The notes: generated from the letters alone by a model not told the origin. Positions 1 to 9,735 are shown, counted from the stretch's first letter. The stretch is 64,000 bases of DNA from GCA-2733415 sp965178655 (GCA_965178655.1 OZ238266.1:1116001-1180000), one strand, 5' to 3'. Translations and numbers: made by a program.

Positions 1-361
1 ATGCTAACTGATACGGGTAATTCCATGCCGAAACAACCAATACCGTTCCTAATGGTTCTGGAATAATATAACTCTTTGCAGGAAAGTTAGCCCAGTTGGT
101 ACGCACGCTTTTATGCGCACTCCATTGTTTTACTTTTCGGATAGCTTCATTTAACTCATTGTAAATTAAAGCCAATTCAGTAAGATAAGTTTCAAATTCC
201 GATTTTTTAAAGTCGCTATAAATTGCCGTATATAATACCTGCTCATTATCTTTTAATACTTGCTTCAATTTTTGCAGTGTTGCTATTCTAAAAGCGACAC
301 TTTTTGTTGTGTTTGTATTAAAAAATGATTTTTGATTACTTACTATTTTCGAGATATCCAT
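1..361 (-). CDS. Aldehyde dehydrogenase, N-terminal part (cut by window edge)
   Basis: Partial gene running off the left edge; only about 120 N-terminal residues are visible, starting at the ATG at 359-361. The translation contains a region like the N-terminal half of class-3 (fatty aldehyde type) dehydrogenases, with KSEFETYLTE followed by WSAHKSV, the P-E-P-L-G-T-V-L strand and the SAWNYP motif that lines the cofactor pocket. These enzymes oxidise aldehydes to acids with NAD(P)+. The catalytic Cys lies outside the window. The start is only 2 bases past the stop of the upstream short-chain dehydrogenase gene, so the two are probably co-transcribed and may handle alcohol-to-aldehyde-to-acid steps on one lipid-like substrate (inference). 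Confidence 0.85.
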   Translation of the reverse strand, partial: MDISKIVSNQKSFFNTNTTKSVAFRIATLQKLKQVLKDNEQVLYTAIYSDFKKSEFETYLTELALIYNELNEAIRKVKQWSAHKSVRTNWANFPAKSYIIPEPLGTVLVVSAWNYPYQLA

Positions 362-363
362 AG

Positions 364-1167
364 TTATGCTCTTCCTTTAAAGTCATTCATGGTTTTATAA
401 ATACCCATTACGCTTCCTGCAAACCAATCAAAAACATCTACAGACATTACCGTTTGTCCAAAACGGGTAAAACGATAAATCCATCCCGGAAGGGTGCGTA
501 TTTTTTTATTCTTTTCAATTGCTTTTACAATACTTAATGCTGCAGCTTCAGGGTTAAGAATGGGTATTCGAGATTGCACACCATCAAACATTCCTGTATT
601 AATATAGTACGGTAAAATAGTGGTTACACGCACATTCTTTTTTAATTGTTTCATTTCTAATCGCAAACTATCAGACCATGCAAAAACAGCCCATTTACTC
701 GCAGCATAAACCGACATTTTAGGGTTTGCAACAAGTGCTGCCGAAGAGGCAATATTACATATATGACCCGAGTTTTGTGCCATCATATCATTTAAAAATT
801 GATGACAAATATGCATTGGTGCGGTACTATTAATCTGAAATGTTTTATTAATATCCACAGCGTTATGCTCGTGAAAATACTTGCCCACAACTATCCCTGC
901 ATTATTAATAAGTATATCTATTGTACCATGTGCTGCTTTGACTTCTTTTGCAACGGCTACTATTTGTGTTTCATTAGAGACATCTACTACATAAGATGTT
1001 ATTTTTCCTAAAGGAGAAAGCTCTGTTATGGTTTTTTGAATGGCCTCTGGGTTAATATCCCAAATAATAACTTTTGCTTGTCGTTCTAGAGACAAACGAC
1101 TCATTATTTTTCCAATACCAGAAGCGCCTCCGGTAATTAGTATGGTTTTTTCTGCTAATTTACTCAT
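364..1167 (-). CDS. Short-chain dehydrogenase/reductase (SDR), RDH10/SDR16C-like
   Basis: A 267-residue classical-length SDR. The Rossmann cofactor motif TGGASGIG is at residues 12-19, the structural NNAG at about 88-91, and the catalytic Ser142, Tyr154 and Lys158 (YAASK) are all present. Sequence flavour (W-D-I-N after strand 2, a hydrophobic C-terminal segment with WIYRFTRF) resembles the SDR16C/retinol-dehydrogenase group acting on lipophilic alcohols, but the substrate cannot be read from sequence. It precedes an aldehyde dehydrogenase by 2 bases, so a coupled alcohol/aldehyde oxidation role is plausible. Confidence 0.88.
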   Translation of the reverse strand: MSKLAEKTILITGGASGIGKIMSRLSLERQAKVIIWDINPEAIQKTITELSPLGKITSYVVDVSNETQIVAVAKEVKAAHGTIDILINNAGIVVGKYFHEHNAVDINKTFQINSTAPMHICHQFLNDMMAQNSGHICNIASSAALVANPKMSVYAASKWAVFAWSDSLRLEMKQLKKNVRVTTILPYYINTGMFDGVQSRIPILNPEAAALSIVKAIEKNKKIRTLPGWIYRFTRFGQTVMSVDVFDWFAGSVMGIYKTMNDFKGRA

Positions 1168-1229
1168 GTGATAAATATAGTCATTTATAAGTGATTTTAA
1201 ATGACTGCTAACAATAAGTTTATATGCAG

Positions 1230-1268
1230 AAAGTCCCTTTATTTAAACATATTAAACAAAGGGACTTT
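1230..1268 (-). terminator. Hairpin between leuS and the SDR gene
   Basis: Perfect 11-bp inverted repeat AAAGTCCCTTT (1230-1240) and AAAGGGACTTT (1258-1268), loop of 17 bases, placed 21 bases after the leuS stop. It is A/T-flanked on both strands but has no long U tract, so termination strength is uncertain. Confidence 0.55.
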
Positions 1269-1288
1269 GTAAAAAAACATTTACATGT

Positions 1289-4141
1289 TTATCCTACAAG
1301 GTTAATTATTTTACCCGGTACAATAATTATTTTCTTTGGCGTTCGGCCGTCTAATTGTTTTTGAGTGCGCTCGTCTGCCAATACTATTTTCTCAATATCT
1401 GCTTTACTCAGGTCTAATGGTAATTCTAACATGAATCGCATCTTACCATTAAATGACACTGGATAGTTTTTATTGCTTTCTACCAAATGTTTTGGTTCAA
1501 AAACAGGAAAAGCAGCTGTTGTAATAGAGCTTGTGTTTTCTAGCATTTCCCATAATTCTTCTGAAATATGTGGCGCATATGGCGCTAAAACTATAGCTAA
1601 TGGCGCTAATATTTCTTTACTTGTACACTTTTGAGCAGTAAGCTCATTTACACAAATCATAAAGGTAGATACTGAGGTATTAAACGAAAATTGCTCAATA
1701 TCTTCTGTTACTTTTTTAATGGTTTTATGTAATGTTTTTAAGTTTTCTGCTGTTGGCGTGTTATTGGTTATTTTTATACCAGAATCATCAGCATATAATT
1801 TCCAGAGTTTTTTCAAGAAACTATGCACACCTGTTATTCCTGCAGTGTTCCAAGGTTTTGCTTGCTCTAAAGGCCCTAAAAACATTTCGTATAAACGAAG
1901 TGTGTCTGCACCGTACTGTGTACAAATTTCATCCGGATTAACAACATTATATTTAGATTTCGACATTTTTTCAACCTCACGAGATACCACATACGTATCA
2001 TTATCACCTGTTATTACGTTGCCGTTTTCTCCTATAAATACAGCATCTGAAATACCTTGATTTAGCGGGTGATTCCTGAAACCTTCAATGTCTAACTCGT
2101 TAGAAGCGTTTACCAAAGATACATCTACATGAATTTTTTGAGTTGTATGCTTATCAGCTTGGCTTTTTGATACAAATTTTTGCGTTCCTTCTACACGATA
2201 TACAAATGCCGAAGTTCCTAAAATCATACCCTGATTAATCATTTTCTTAAATGGTTCATCTACTGATAAAAATCCACGATCATACAAGAATTTTGTCCAG
2301 AAACGGGCATATAATAAATGTCCTGTAGCGTGTTCTGAACCACCAATATATAAATCTACATTTTGCCAATATTCCAATTGTGTTTTATCTGCAAAAACAT
2401 CATTATTTTGAGCATCCATATAACGGAATAGATACCAAGAACTTCCTGCCCAACCTGGCATAGTATTTAGCTCTAACGGAAAAACACTGGTGTTATTTAC
2501 TAAGGCATTACTGACTACTTTATTGGTTGTTGTACACCATGCCCAGTGAGTAGCGTTACCTAGTGGAGGCTCTCCTGTTTCGGTAGGTAAATATTTTTCT
2601 ACCTCTGGAAGCGCTATGGGCAAGTGCGTTTCCGAAATCATTTGTGGTGCACCATCTTTATAATACACTGGAAAAGGTTCTCCCCAATAGCGCTGTCGAG
2701 AAAAAACAGCATCTCGTAAACGGTATTGTGTTTTTCCTTTCCCTTGTCCTAATTCTTCTAACTTATATATAGCTAATTTGCTTGCTTTTTTAGCGTTTAA
2801 CCCATTTAGGAAATCGGAATTTGCAATTTTTACCGATTTATCTGCATGTGCTGCTTCCGAAATATCAACACCCTCTAATATATTAGGGATGTCAATATTA
2901 AAGTGTTTTGCAAAATCATAATCACGCTGATCCCCACAAGGCACGGCCATTACAGCACCACTACCATAACTTGCCAATACATAATCTCCTACCCAGATAG
3001 GAATTTGCTTTTGTGTAAATGGATGTACAGCATATGCTCCTGTAAATACACCTGAAATTGTTTTAACATCGGCCATTCTATCTCGTTCACTGCGCTTTGC
3101 AGTGGCTTCAATATAATTAGCTACGGCCTCTTTTTGATTGTCTGTAACCAATACTGACACTAGTTCATGCTCTGGAGCAAGTGTTAAAAACGACACGCCA
3201 AAAATAGTGTCTGGACGCGTAGTAAACACGTCTATTTTATGTGTAGTATTTGGCACCTTAAAGGCCACTTCAGCTCCTACAGATTTTCCTATCCAATTGC
3301 GTTGAATATCTTTTATTGAAGAGGTCCAGTCTAGTGCTTTTTCATTATAATCAATACCGTTTAATAGGCGTTCTGAATATGCTGAAATTCGCATAGACCA
3401 TTGTGTCATTTTTTTACGAACAACTTCATGTCCGCCACGTTCTGAAACGCCATTTACAATCTCGTCATTAGCCAAAACAGTTCCTAACTCAGGGCACCAA
3501 TTTACTTCGGTTTCTGCTAAAAATGTTAGTCTATATTGAAGTAAGATTTGGGCTTTTTTATCTTCCGAAAAACGCGACCATTCATCTGCTGTAAACAGCA
3601 CAACCTCATCATCACAAACAGCATTTACAGTTGAATTTCCTTCTTGTTCAAAAATAGCTGTTAGTGTAGCTATATCTTCAGACTTATTAGTGTCATTATT
3701 ATACCATGAATTATACAATTGAATAAAAATCCACTGCGTCCATTTATAATAATCCGGACTTGAAGTACGCACCTCACGAGACCAATCAAACGAAAAACCT
3801 ATTTTATCTAGTTGCGCCCTATATCGCGCTACATTTGTTTTGGTTGTTAGCGCTGGGTGTTGTCCTGTTTGTATGGCATATTGTTCTGCTGGTAAACCAA
3901 AACTATCGTATCCTTGCGGATGCAACACATTAAACCCTTTATGGCGCTTATAGCGTGCATAAATATCACTTGCAATATAACCTAACGGATGACCAACGTG
4001 TAGCCCTGCTCCTGAAGGATATGGAAACATATCTAGTACATAGTACTTTGGTTTATCTGTACTATTTTCAGCTTTAAACGTTTGGTTGTCGGCCCAATAT
4101 TTTTGCCATTTTTCTTCTATGGCAGTAAATTGATATTGCAT
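1289..4141 (-). CDS. leuS: Leucyl-tRNA synthetase
   Basis: Class I aminoacyl-tRNA synthetase charging tRNA-Leu; about 950 residues from the chosen start. The HIGH-type motif HVGH lies at residues 48-51 (G-L-H-V-G-H-P-L-G-Y), the editing (CP1) domain contains the typical TTRPDTIFGVSF segment, and the KMSKSKYN motif sits in the C-terminal half before the anticodon-binding domain. An upstream in-frame ATG at 4163-4165 adds eight residues (MHFIKSYS), but family proteins start at M-Q-Y-Q-F, so 4141 is preferred. The protein is longer than E. coli LeuRS (860), as is usual in Bacteroidota, through an insert after the first catalytic part (around residues 150-210). Confidence 0.97.
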   Translation of the reverse strand: MQYQFTAIEEKWQKYWADNQTFKAENSTDKPKYYVLDMFPYPSGAGLHVGHPLGYIASDIYARYKRHKGFNVLHPQGYDSFGLPAEQYAIQTGQHPALTTKTNVARYRAQLDKIGFSFDWSREVRTSSPDYYKWTQWIFIQLYNSWYNNDTNKSEDIATLTAIFEQEGNSTVNAVCDDEVVLFTADEWSRFSEDKKAQILLQYRLTFLAETEVNWCPELGTVLANDEIVNGVSERGGHEVVRKKMTQWSMRISAYSERLLNGIDYNEKALDWTSSIKDIQRNWIGKSVGAEVAFKVPNTTHKIDVFTTRPDTIFGVSFLTLAPEHELVSVLVTDNQKEAVANYIEATAKRSERDRMADVKTISGVFTGAYAVHPFTQKQIPIWVGDYVLASYGSGAVMAVPCGDQRDYDFAKHFNIDIPNILEGVDISEAAHADKSVKIANSDFLNGLNAKKASKLAIYKLEELGQGKGKTQYRLRDAVFSRQRYWGEPFPVYYKDGAPQMISETHLPIALPEVEKYLPTETGEPPLGNATHWAWCTTTNKVVSNALVNNTSVFPLELNTMPGWAGSSWYLFRYMDAQNNDVFADKTQLEYWQNVDLYIGGSEHATGHLLYARFWTKFLYDRGFLSVDEPFKKMINQGMILGTSAFVYRVEGTQKFVSKSQADKHTTQKIHVDVSLVNASNELDIEGFRNHPLNQGISDAVFIGENGNVITGDNDTYVVSREVEKMSKSKYNVVNPDEICTQYGADTLRLYEMFLGPLEQAKPWNTAGITGVHSFLKKLWKLYADDSGIKITNNTPTAENLKTLHKTIKKVTEDIEQFSFNTSVSTFMICVNELTAQKCTSKEILAPLAIVLAPYAPHISEELWEMLENTSSITTAAFPVFEPKHLVESNKNYPVSFNGKMRFMLELPLDLSKADIEKIVLADERTQKQLDGRTPKKIIIVPGKIINLVG

Positions 4142-4365
4142 GCTGTATGATTTAATGAAATGCAAAAGTACAGCTATACCTATTTAATATCAAAATTCCG
4201 TATAATTAATTTAAGGTATTCTTTATTTAGAGATTTACTAGCTATTGCTTTTTAATAAAAAGGCTTCTTATTAATTTAAGGCTCTAAAGACAAAAGTTTA
4301 GTTAATTTAATAACCATTTTAGTTAACTTTTAGTACTTTTACCCCACAACGTATTATTGTTTTTT

Positions 4366-5241
4366 ATGAGTAACTCCTTTGATAAATATCAAAAAAGACG
4401 CCTCTTATCGTCTTATTTTTCAGTAACTATTAGCATTACACTGGTGCTATTCTTATTAGGGATGTTTGGGCTGCTATTAATTAATGCACAAAAAGTAGAA
4501 ACACACTTCAAAGAACAGATTGCATTGTCTATTGATTTAAAAGACAATGTAAAACCTGTAGAGATTACACAATTAAAAAAACGATTACAATTATCAGATT
4601 ATGTAAAAAGAATCCAATTTATCTCTAAAGAAGAAGCTGCTACTATTGCTAAAGAAGAAAATGGCGCTGATTTTATGGACTTTATTGGCTACAACCCTTT
4701 TCAAAATTCTATTGATGTCTTTTTAAACAGCAATTACGTTACCCTTAACCAATTAGAAGATATTAAAACACAGTTATTACAAAAAAGTTATGTTGATGAT
4801 GTGCGTTATGATGTTGATCTGGTATCATTAATGAATAAAAATGTTAAAGAAATAAGTTTTTGGCTTATTTGCATTAGTGCTATTTTTACAATTGTATCTA
4901 TGCTACTTATTAACAGCTCTATACGTTTAGCAGTATATTCTAAACGATTTATTATTAAAACCATGCAATTGGTAGGTGCTACCAAACGTTTTATACGAAA
5001 ACCATTTATTTGGAAAAGTATTAGACTGGGTATTTTAGGGGCTTTTATTGCTATTTCAGGACTTGTAGCTGTTGCATATTATTTAGACAAAACCATGCCT
5101 GAATTAAGCATACTACAAGATTATACCGTGCTTATTGGCTTATGTAGCAGTATTTTAATTCTAGGAATTATCATTACCTGGATTAGCACCTTTTTTGCCA
5201 CACAGCGTTTTTTAAATTTAAAAACAGAAGACATACATTAA
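4366..5241 (+). CDS. ftsX: Cell-division ABC-type protein FtsX
   Basis: About 291 residues with the FtsX layout: cytoplasmic N-terminus, TM1 near residues 20-40, an extracytoplasmic domain of about 120 residues, then three TM segments in the C-terminal half. FtsX partners with the ATPase FtsE to activate peptidoglycan hydrolases at the septum. ATG at 4366 is chosen over the in-frame TTG nine bases upstream. It heads a tight cluster with a DUF3098 gene, uppP and truB, an arrangement common in Flavobacteriia. FtsE is not in this window. Confidence 0.9.
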   Translation: MSNSFDKYQKRRLLSSYFSVTISITLVLFLLGMFGLLLINAQKVETHFKEQIALSIDLKDNVKPVEITQLKKRLQLSDYVKRIQFISKEEAATIAKEENGADFMDFIGYNPFQNSIDVFLNSNYVTLNQLEDIKTQLLQKSYVDDVRYDVDLVSLMNKNVKEISFWLICISAIFTIVSMLLINSSIRLAVYSKRFIIKTMQLVGATKRFIRKPFIWKSIRLGILGAFIAISGLVAVAYYLDKTMPELSILQDYTVLIGLCSSILILGIIITWISTFFATQRFLNLKTEDIH

Positions 5242-5254
5242 ACGTATTTTTATA

Positions 5255-5491
5255 ATGGATAAAAAAAACAACTCAAAATTTATATTTGAAAAAGCAAACT
5301 ACAAACTTATGTTTATAGGCCTTGCAGTTATTGCTATTGGATTTATATTAATGTCTGGCGGCGGTAGTGATGACCCCAATATTTTTAATCCTGAAATATA
5401 TAATTTTAGACGTATTCGCTTAGCACCAACTTTGGTGCTTATCGGTTTTGCGATTCAAGTGTATGCCATTTTATTTAATTCAAAAAAATAA
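5255..5491 (+). CDS. DUF3098 small membrane protein
   Basis: 78 residues with two predicted TM helices (about 19-36 and 57-73) separated by a short loop with S-G-G-G-S-D-D-P-N and E-I-Y-N-F-R-R. This signature is the Bacteroidota DUF3098 family, usually found between ftsX and uppP as here. Function unknown; the neighbours suggest an envelope or division role. Its stop is directly followed by the uppP start, so translational coupling is likely. Confidence 0.88.
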   Translation: MDKKNNSKFIFEKANYKLMFIGLAVIAIGFILMSGGGSDDPNIFNPEIYNFRRIRLAPTLVLIGFAIQVYAILFNSKK

Positions 5492-6286
5492 ATGGAACTT
5501 CTTAACGCTATTATTCTTGGAATAATTCAAGGATTAACCGAATTTTTACCCGTATCCTCTTCTGGGCATTTAGAACTAGGAAAGGCCCTTTTAGGTGATA
5601 ATGCCATTGCCGAAGAATCGCTACTTTTTACTGTTATTCTTCATTTTGCCACAGCACTTAGTACCGTTGTAGTGTTTAGAAAAGATATTATAGCTATTAT
5701 AAAAGGACTCTTTAAGTTTAAATGGAATACAGAAACTCAATTTTCTGTAAAAATTATCTTATCAATGATTCCTGCTGTAATTATCGGTCTCTTTTTTGAA
5801 ACACAATTAGAGCAGCTTTTTAGTGGTAATATTATTTTAGTTGGCGCAATGCTTCTCCTAACAGGGGGCTTATTATTTTTAGCAGATAAAGCCGCAAATA
5901 CTACCAAAACAGTTAATCAGAAAAATGCCGTAATTATTGGTCTTGCACAAGCCATTGCAATGTTACCAGGTATTTCACGCTCTGGAGCAACAATTGCCAC
6001 ATCGGTTTTATTAGGAGTCGATAAAGCAAAAGCTGCACGATTTTCTTTTTTAATGGTAATTCCGTTAATTTTCGGAAAAATTGCAAAAGACTTACTTTCA
6101 GGAGATTTATCATTTGAAAACCATCAAATTATACCCTTATCAGCTGGGTTTATTGCGGCGTTTATTTCAGGGCTTTTTGCTTGTACATGGATGATATCTA
6201 TCGTTAAAAAAAGTAAATTATCTTATTTTGCATATTACTGCTTTGTAGTGGGTGGTATTGCTATTATATTTGCGGCATTTAATTAA
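5492..6286 (+). CDS. uppP: Undecaprenyl-diphosphatase (BacA/UppP)
   Basis: 264-residue polytopic membrane enzyme that dephosphorylates undecaprenyl diphosphate so the lipid carrier for peptidoglycan and O-antigen can be reused. Both family signatures are present: EFLPVSSSGH at residues 17-26 and LPGISRSGATIA in the second half, supplying the catalytic Glu, Ser and Arg. Its start follows the DUF3098 stop with no gap; truB follows after 5 bases. Confidence 0.96.
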   Translation: MELLNAIILGIIQGLTEFLPVSSSGHLELGKALLGDNAIAEESLLFTVILHFATALSTVVVFRKDIIAIIKGLFKFKWNTETQFSVKIILSMIPAVIIGLFFETQLEQLFSGNIILVGAMLLLTGGLLFLADKAANTTKTVNQKNAVIIGLAQAIAMLPGISRSGATIATSVLLGVDKAKAARFSFLMVIPLIFGKIAKDLLSGDLSFENHQIIPLSAGFIAAFISGLFACTWMISIVKKSKLSYFAYYCFVVGGIAIIFAAFN

Positions 6287-6291
6287 GTATC

Positions 6292-6984
6292 ATGACAGCA
6301 GAAGATTTTAAAAACGGACAAGTATTACTCGTAGATAAACCCCTAACGTGGAGCTCTTTTCAGGCCGTAAATAAAATACGATGGGTCATCCGAAAAGCTT
6401 TTGATATTAAAAAAATAAAGGTTGGCCATGCTGGTACACTTGATCCGCTAGCTACTGGGTTATTAATCATTTGCACCGGAAAATTTACTAAAAAACTAAG
6501 CACCTATCAAGGGCAAGACAAAGAATACACTGGCGAAATTACTCTAGGAGGCACAACCCCTACTTACGATTTAGAGAGTGAGGTGTCTGAAACTTTTTCG
6601 ACTACACATATTACCGAAGAAGCAATACACAACACCACAGCACAATTTATAGGAACCATTAAGCAACAGCCTCCTGTGTTTTCAGCGTTAAAGAAAGACG
6701 GAAAACGCCTATACGAATATGCTAGAAATAATGAGGTTATTGAAATTCCTAAACGAGAAGTTGTTATTTCTGAGTTTGAAATAACCAACATTTCTTTACC
6801 AAAAGTTGAATTTAGAGTGGTTTGCAGTAAGGGTACTTATATTAGATCTCTGGCTTATGATTTTGGAAAAGCACTCGATTCTGGAGCACATTTATCGGCC
6901 CTTCGTCGTACAAAAATTGGCGACTTTAGTACCGATAATGCTATCTGTCCTATTGCTTTTGAGAAACAATACTTAGGAGAGTAA
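6292..6984 (+). CDS. truB: tRNA pseudouridine-55 synthase TruB
   Basis: 230 residues. Makes the pseudouridine at position 55 of the T-loop. The catalytic Asp51 is in GHAGTLDPLATG (residues 45-56); the KQQPPVFSALKKDG and K-G-T-Y-I-R-S-L motifs are also seen. Short form without a long C-terminal PUA domain, normal for Bacteroidota. Last gene of the ftsX-uppP cluster; its 3' end overlaps the convergent thioredoxin-like gene by 12 bases. Confidence 0.95.
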   Translation: MTAEDFKNGQVLLVDKPLTWSSFQAVNKIRWVIRKAFDIKKIKVGHAGTLDPLATGLLIICTGKFTKKLSTYQGQDKEYTGEITLGGTTPTYDLESEVSETFSTTHITEEAIHNTTAQFIGTIKQQPPVFSALKKDGKRLYEYARNNEVIEIPKREVVISEFEITNISLPKVEFRVVCSKGTYIRSLAYDFGKALDSGAHLSALRRTKIGDFSTDNAICPIAFEKQYLGE

Positions 6985-7530
6985 CGCTACTAGGTTATCT
7001 ACAATATTTATCCCTTTATTTTTGGTGTACCACAATTGTAAATCTTTTTTAAACTCAGGTGTCAACCCGCCGTTTTTAGCTTTAAACTCTTGAACCATTG
7101 CGGTTGCCTGACTTGGTCGTGGTCCAAAAGTGTTTAGTATTTCTTTGCTTTTTTCACTAGCCATTATCAATTTAGGAATTGCCCTTGCACCATTAGTTAA
7201 ATGCGCATCCATTAACTCTAAATTATCATCACGTAGTAATACTTGCAATGATATATTGTTATTAAGCAATGCTACTTTATTAATATAAGGCAACACTTGT
7301 GCAGCATCTCCACACCAACTTTCAGCTAATACTGTCCACGTAACAGGAGTTTCAAATGCATTTATTTTTTTTATATGTGCTTCAGATATAACGCCTTTTT
7401 TATCCAATCGTTGCATTCGCTTGTTATTTAAAAACGTGAAATCAATTCTTAATTCACTTTGTTCTTCTCCTGTAGTTCCTTTCTGAGCAGCTAATTTTTC
7501 TGTTAGCATTCTATATTCTGTATACGTCAT
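6973..7530 (-). CDS. Thioredoxin-family protein with WCGD active site
   Basis: 185 residues; the middle shows a thioredoxin-like segment, VLAESWCGDAAQVLPYINK, followed by the cis-Pro region (A-R-A-I-P-K-L-I). The usual CxxC is replaced by C-G-D-A, leaving one cysteine, as in a known Bacteroidota thioredoxin subfamily. Thiol redox or chaperone-like roles are possible, but a classic dithiol reductase is unlikely. No signal peptide, so cytoplasmic. Convergent with truB. Confidence 0.8.
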   Translation of the reverse strand: MTYTEYRMLTEKLAAQKGTTGEEQSELRIDFTFLNNKRMQRLDKKGVISEAHIKKINAFETPVTWTVLAESWCGDAAQVLPYINKVALLNNNISLQVLLRDDNLELMDAHLTNGARAIPKLIMASEKSKEILNTFGPRPSQATAMVQEFKAKNGGLTPEFKKDLQLWYTKNKGINIVDNLVALLS

Positions 7531-7619
7531 CGTTTTTATTTTGTATCTTGGATCAAAACTAGTGCTATAAATCTAATTTAATGCTGATTTTTATCAGTTT
7601 AAGAATTATCAAACACATT

Positions 7620-8192
7620 ATGACAAAAATACGCTGCAGTTGGTGCGAAGGGAATGAGCTTTATACACAATATCATGATCAAGAATGGGGTGTACCGTTA
7701 TATAACGACCAAAAACTCTTTGAGTTTCTTACACTTGAAACATTTCAGGCTGGACTAAGCTGGATAACTGTTCTAAAAAAGCGTGAAAATTTTAGAGCTG
7801 CTTTTGATGATTTTAACTACCATAAAGTTGCCAAATACAATGATAATAAATTTAATGAACTTATTGAAAACGCTGGAATTATTAGAAATAAACTAAAGAT
7901 AAAAGCCGCCATAAATAATGCACAACGATTTATGGAAGTGCAACAAGAATTTAAAAGTTTTTCCAACTACATTTGGGGGTTTACCAACGGAAAACCAATA
8001 ACCAATAGCGCCAAAACTTTACAAGACATTCCTGCTATAACACCACTAGCCGAAGCCATTTCAAAAGATTTAAAAAAACGTGGTTTTAAATTTGTTGGCC
8101 CTACCGTTATTTATGCACACATGCAAGCTACCGGAATGGTAAATGACCACATTACTACCTGCTTTAGATATCATGAAGTTTCTACCACATAA
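7620..8192 (+). CDS. tag: DNA-3-methyladenine glycosylase I
   Basis: 190 residues from ATG 7620; an upstream in-frame ATG at 7581 would add 13 unconserved residues. Base-excision repair enzyme removing 3-methyladenine. The TAG zinc site is visible (C-S-W-C near the N-terminus, His in Y-H-D-Q-E-W-G, and His/Cys in MVNDHITTCFRY). The helix-hairpin-helix-like region E-T-F-Q-A-G-L-S-W is also present. Monocistronic by appearance. Confidence 0.94.
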   Translation: MTKIRCSWCEGNELYTQYHDQEWGVPLYNDQKLFEFLTLETFQAGLSWITVLKKRENFRAAFDDFNYHKVAKYNDNKFNELIENAGIIRNKLKIKAAINNAQRFMEVQQEFKSFSNYIWGFTNGKPITNSAKTLQDIPAITPLAEAISKDLKKRGFKFVGPTVIYAHMQATGMVNDHITTCFRYHEVSTT

Positions 8193-8234
8193 AATCACAA
8201 ATTAAGAATAATGCTAAATATTAGGTATTTATAC

Positions 8235-8263
8235 TTGTGGTATTATGAATATCTGTATATTTG
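8235..8263 (+). promoter_or_regulatory. Bacteroidota-type promoter for gdhA
   Basis: A TATATTTG -7 box at 8256-8263 fits TAnnTTTG, and a TTG at 8235-8237 sits 18 bases upstream, close to the usual -33 spacing. It would give a leader of about 70 bases before the gdhA ATG at 8343. Confidence 0.5.
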
Positions 8264-8342
8264 TGGTGCTTTTTAGCACATTGTATAATATGTGTATAGC
8301 AGATTTACCCTATAGAGGTTAAACACAATAAAAATTAAACAA

Positions 8343-9686
8343 ATGAAAGATAGCATTAAGAACTTTATCAATGTTGTTGATAACAGAAATCCTAACGAAC
8401 CAGAATTTTTACAAGCAGTAACTGAAGTTGCTGAAACTGTAATTCCGTTTATTGAAGACAACCCACATTACAATCAAGCAAAATTGTTTGAACGTATGAC
8501 TGAACCAGAAAGAGTTCTTTTATTCCGTGTACCATGGACTGATGATAGTGGAGAAGTACAAATAAACAAAGGATACCGTATTGAAATGAACTCTGCAATT
8601 GGACCATACAAAGGTGGTTTGCGTTTTCACCCTTCTGTAAACTTAAGTATCTTAAAATTCTTAGCTTTTGAGCAAGTATTCAAAAATAGCTTAACTACTT
8701 TACCTATGGGTGGAGGAAAAGGAGGATCGGACTTTAACCCTAAAGGAAAATCTGATGCTGAAGTTATGCGTTTTTGCCAAAGCTTTATGACAGAATTATC
8801 TAGACATATCGGGCCAAATACCGATGTACCTGCCGGAGATATTGGTGTAGGTGGTAGAGAAATAGGTTATATGTTTGGACAATATAAACGATTACGTAAT
8901 GAATTTACTGGTGTATTAACCGGTAAAGGAATGTCTTTTGGAGGGTCATTAATTCGTCCAGAAGCTACAGGTTATGGTGATGTATATTTTGCACAAAGTA
9001 TGCTGGCAACTAAAGGAGATTCTTTTAATGGAAAAACTGTAGTTGTTTCAGGATCAGGAAACGTTGCACAATACGCTACTGAAAAAGCAACCGAATTAGG
9101 CGCTAAAGTAGTTACAATGTCTGACTCATCTGGTTATATTTATGATGCTGATGGAATTGACGCCGATAAACTAGCGTTTATAATGGAATTAAAAAACGTA
9201 AAACGTGGACGAATTCACGAATATGTTGAACAATATCCGTCTGCAAAATTCTTTAAAGGAGAACGCCCTTGGTCAGTAACTTGTGATGTTGCTTTACCAT
9301 GTGCTACTCAAAACGAATTAAATGCTGAAGAAGCTGCTGTATTAGTTAAAAACGGATGTATGTGTGTTGCCGAAGGTGCTAACATGCCAACTACCCCAGA
9401 AGCTATTGAGGTATTACAAAAAGCCAAAGTATTATTTGCACCAGGAAAAGCAAGTAACGCTGGCGGTGTTGCAACTTCAGGACTAGAAATGTCTCAGAAT
9501 TCTTTACGTTTTAATTGGACAAGAGAAGAAGTAGACCAAAAATTAAAAACAATTATGGCAGATATTCATGAGTCTTGTGTAAAATATGGTACACAAAAAG
9601 ATGGATATATTGACTATGTAAAAGGTGCAAACGTTGCCGGATTTGTTAAGGTTGCCGATGCAATGTTAGCACAAGGAATTGTTTAA
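8343..9686 (+). CDS. gdhA: NADP-type glutamate dehydrogenase
   Basis: 447 residues, the standard size of hexameric GDH. Interconverts 2-oxoglutarate plus ammonia and glutamate. Substrate-site motifs KGGLRFHPSVN and LPMGGGKGGSDF (catalytic Lys) are present, followed by the dinucleotide fold V-V-S-G-S-G-N-V-A. The PMGGGKGGSDFNPKGKS form is typical of the assimilatory NADP enzyme. Stands alone between its own promoter and a strong terminator, with unbroken conservation. Confidence 0.96.
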   Translation: MKDSIKNFINVVDNRNPNEPEFLQAVTEVAETVIPFIEDNPHYNQAKLFERMTEPERVLLFRVPWTDDSGEVQINKGYRIEMNSAIGPYKGGLRFHPSVNLSILKFLAFEQVFKNSLTTLPMGGGKGGSDFNPKGKSDAEVMRFCQSFMTELSRHIGPNTDVPAGDIGVGGREIGYMFGQYKRLRNEFTGVLTGKGMSFGGSLIRPEATGYGDVYFAQSMLATKGDSFNGKTVVVSGSGNVAQYATEKATELGAKVVTMSDSSGYIYDADGIDADKLAFIMELKNVKRGRIHEYVEQYPSAKFFKGERPWSVTCDVALPCATQNELNAEEAAVLVKNGCMCVAEGANMPTTPEAIEVLQKAKVLFAPGKASNAGGVATSGLEMSQNSLRFNWTREEVDQKLKTIMADIHESCVKYGTQKDGYIDYVKGANVAGFVKVADAMLAQGIV

Positions 9687-9708
9687 ACACCTCTTTATTT
9701 AATATTTA

Positions 9709-9735
9709 AAAGCCCTCTTTCGAGGGCTTTTTTTA
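9709..9735 (+). terminator. Intrinsic terminator after gdhA
   Basis: Stem AAAGCCCTC (9709-9717), loop TTTC, stem GAGGGCTTT (9722-9730) followed by more T. Sits 22 bases after the gdhA stop. Confidence 0.9.

Noticed and set aside
1719..2060. Plus-strand reading frame antisense to leuS
   Set aside because: Lies fully inside the conserved leuS gene; shadow of its codon use.
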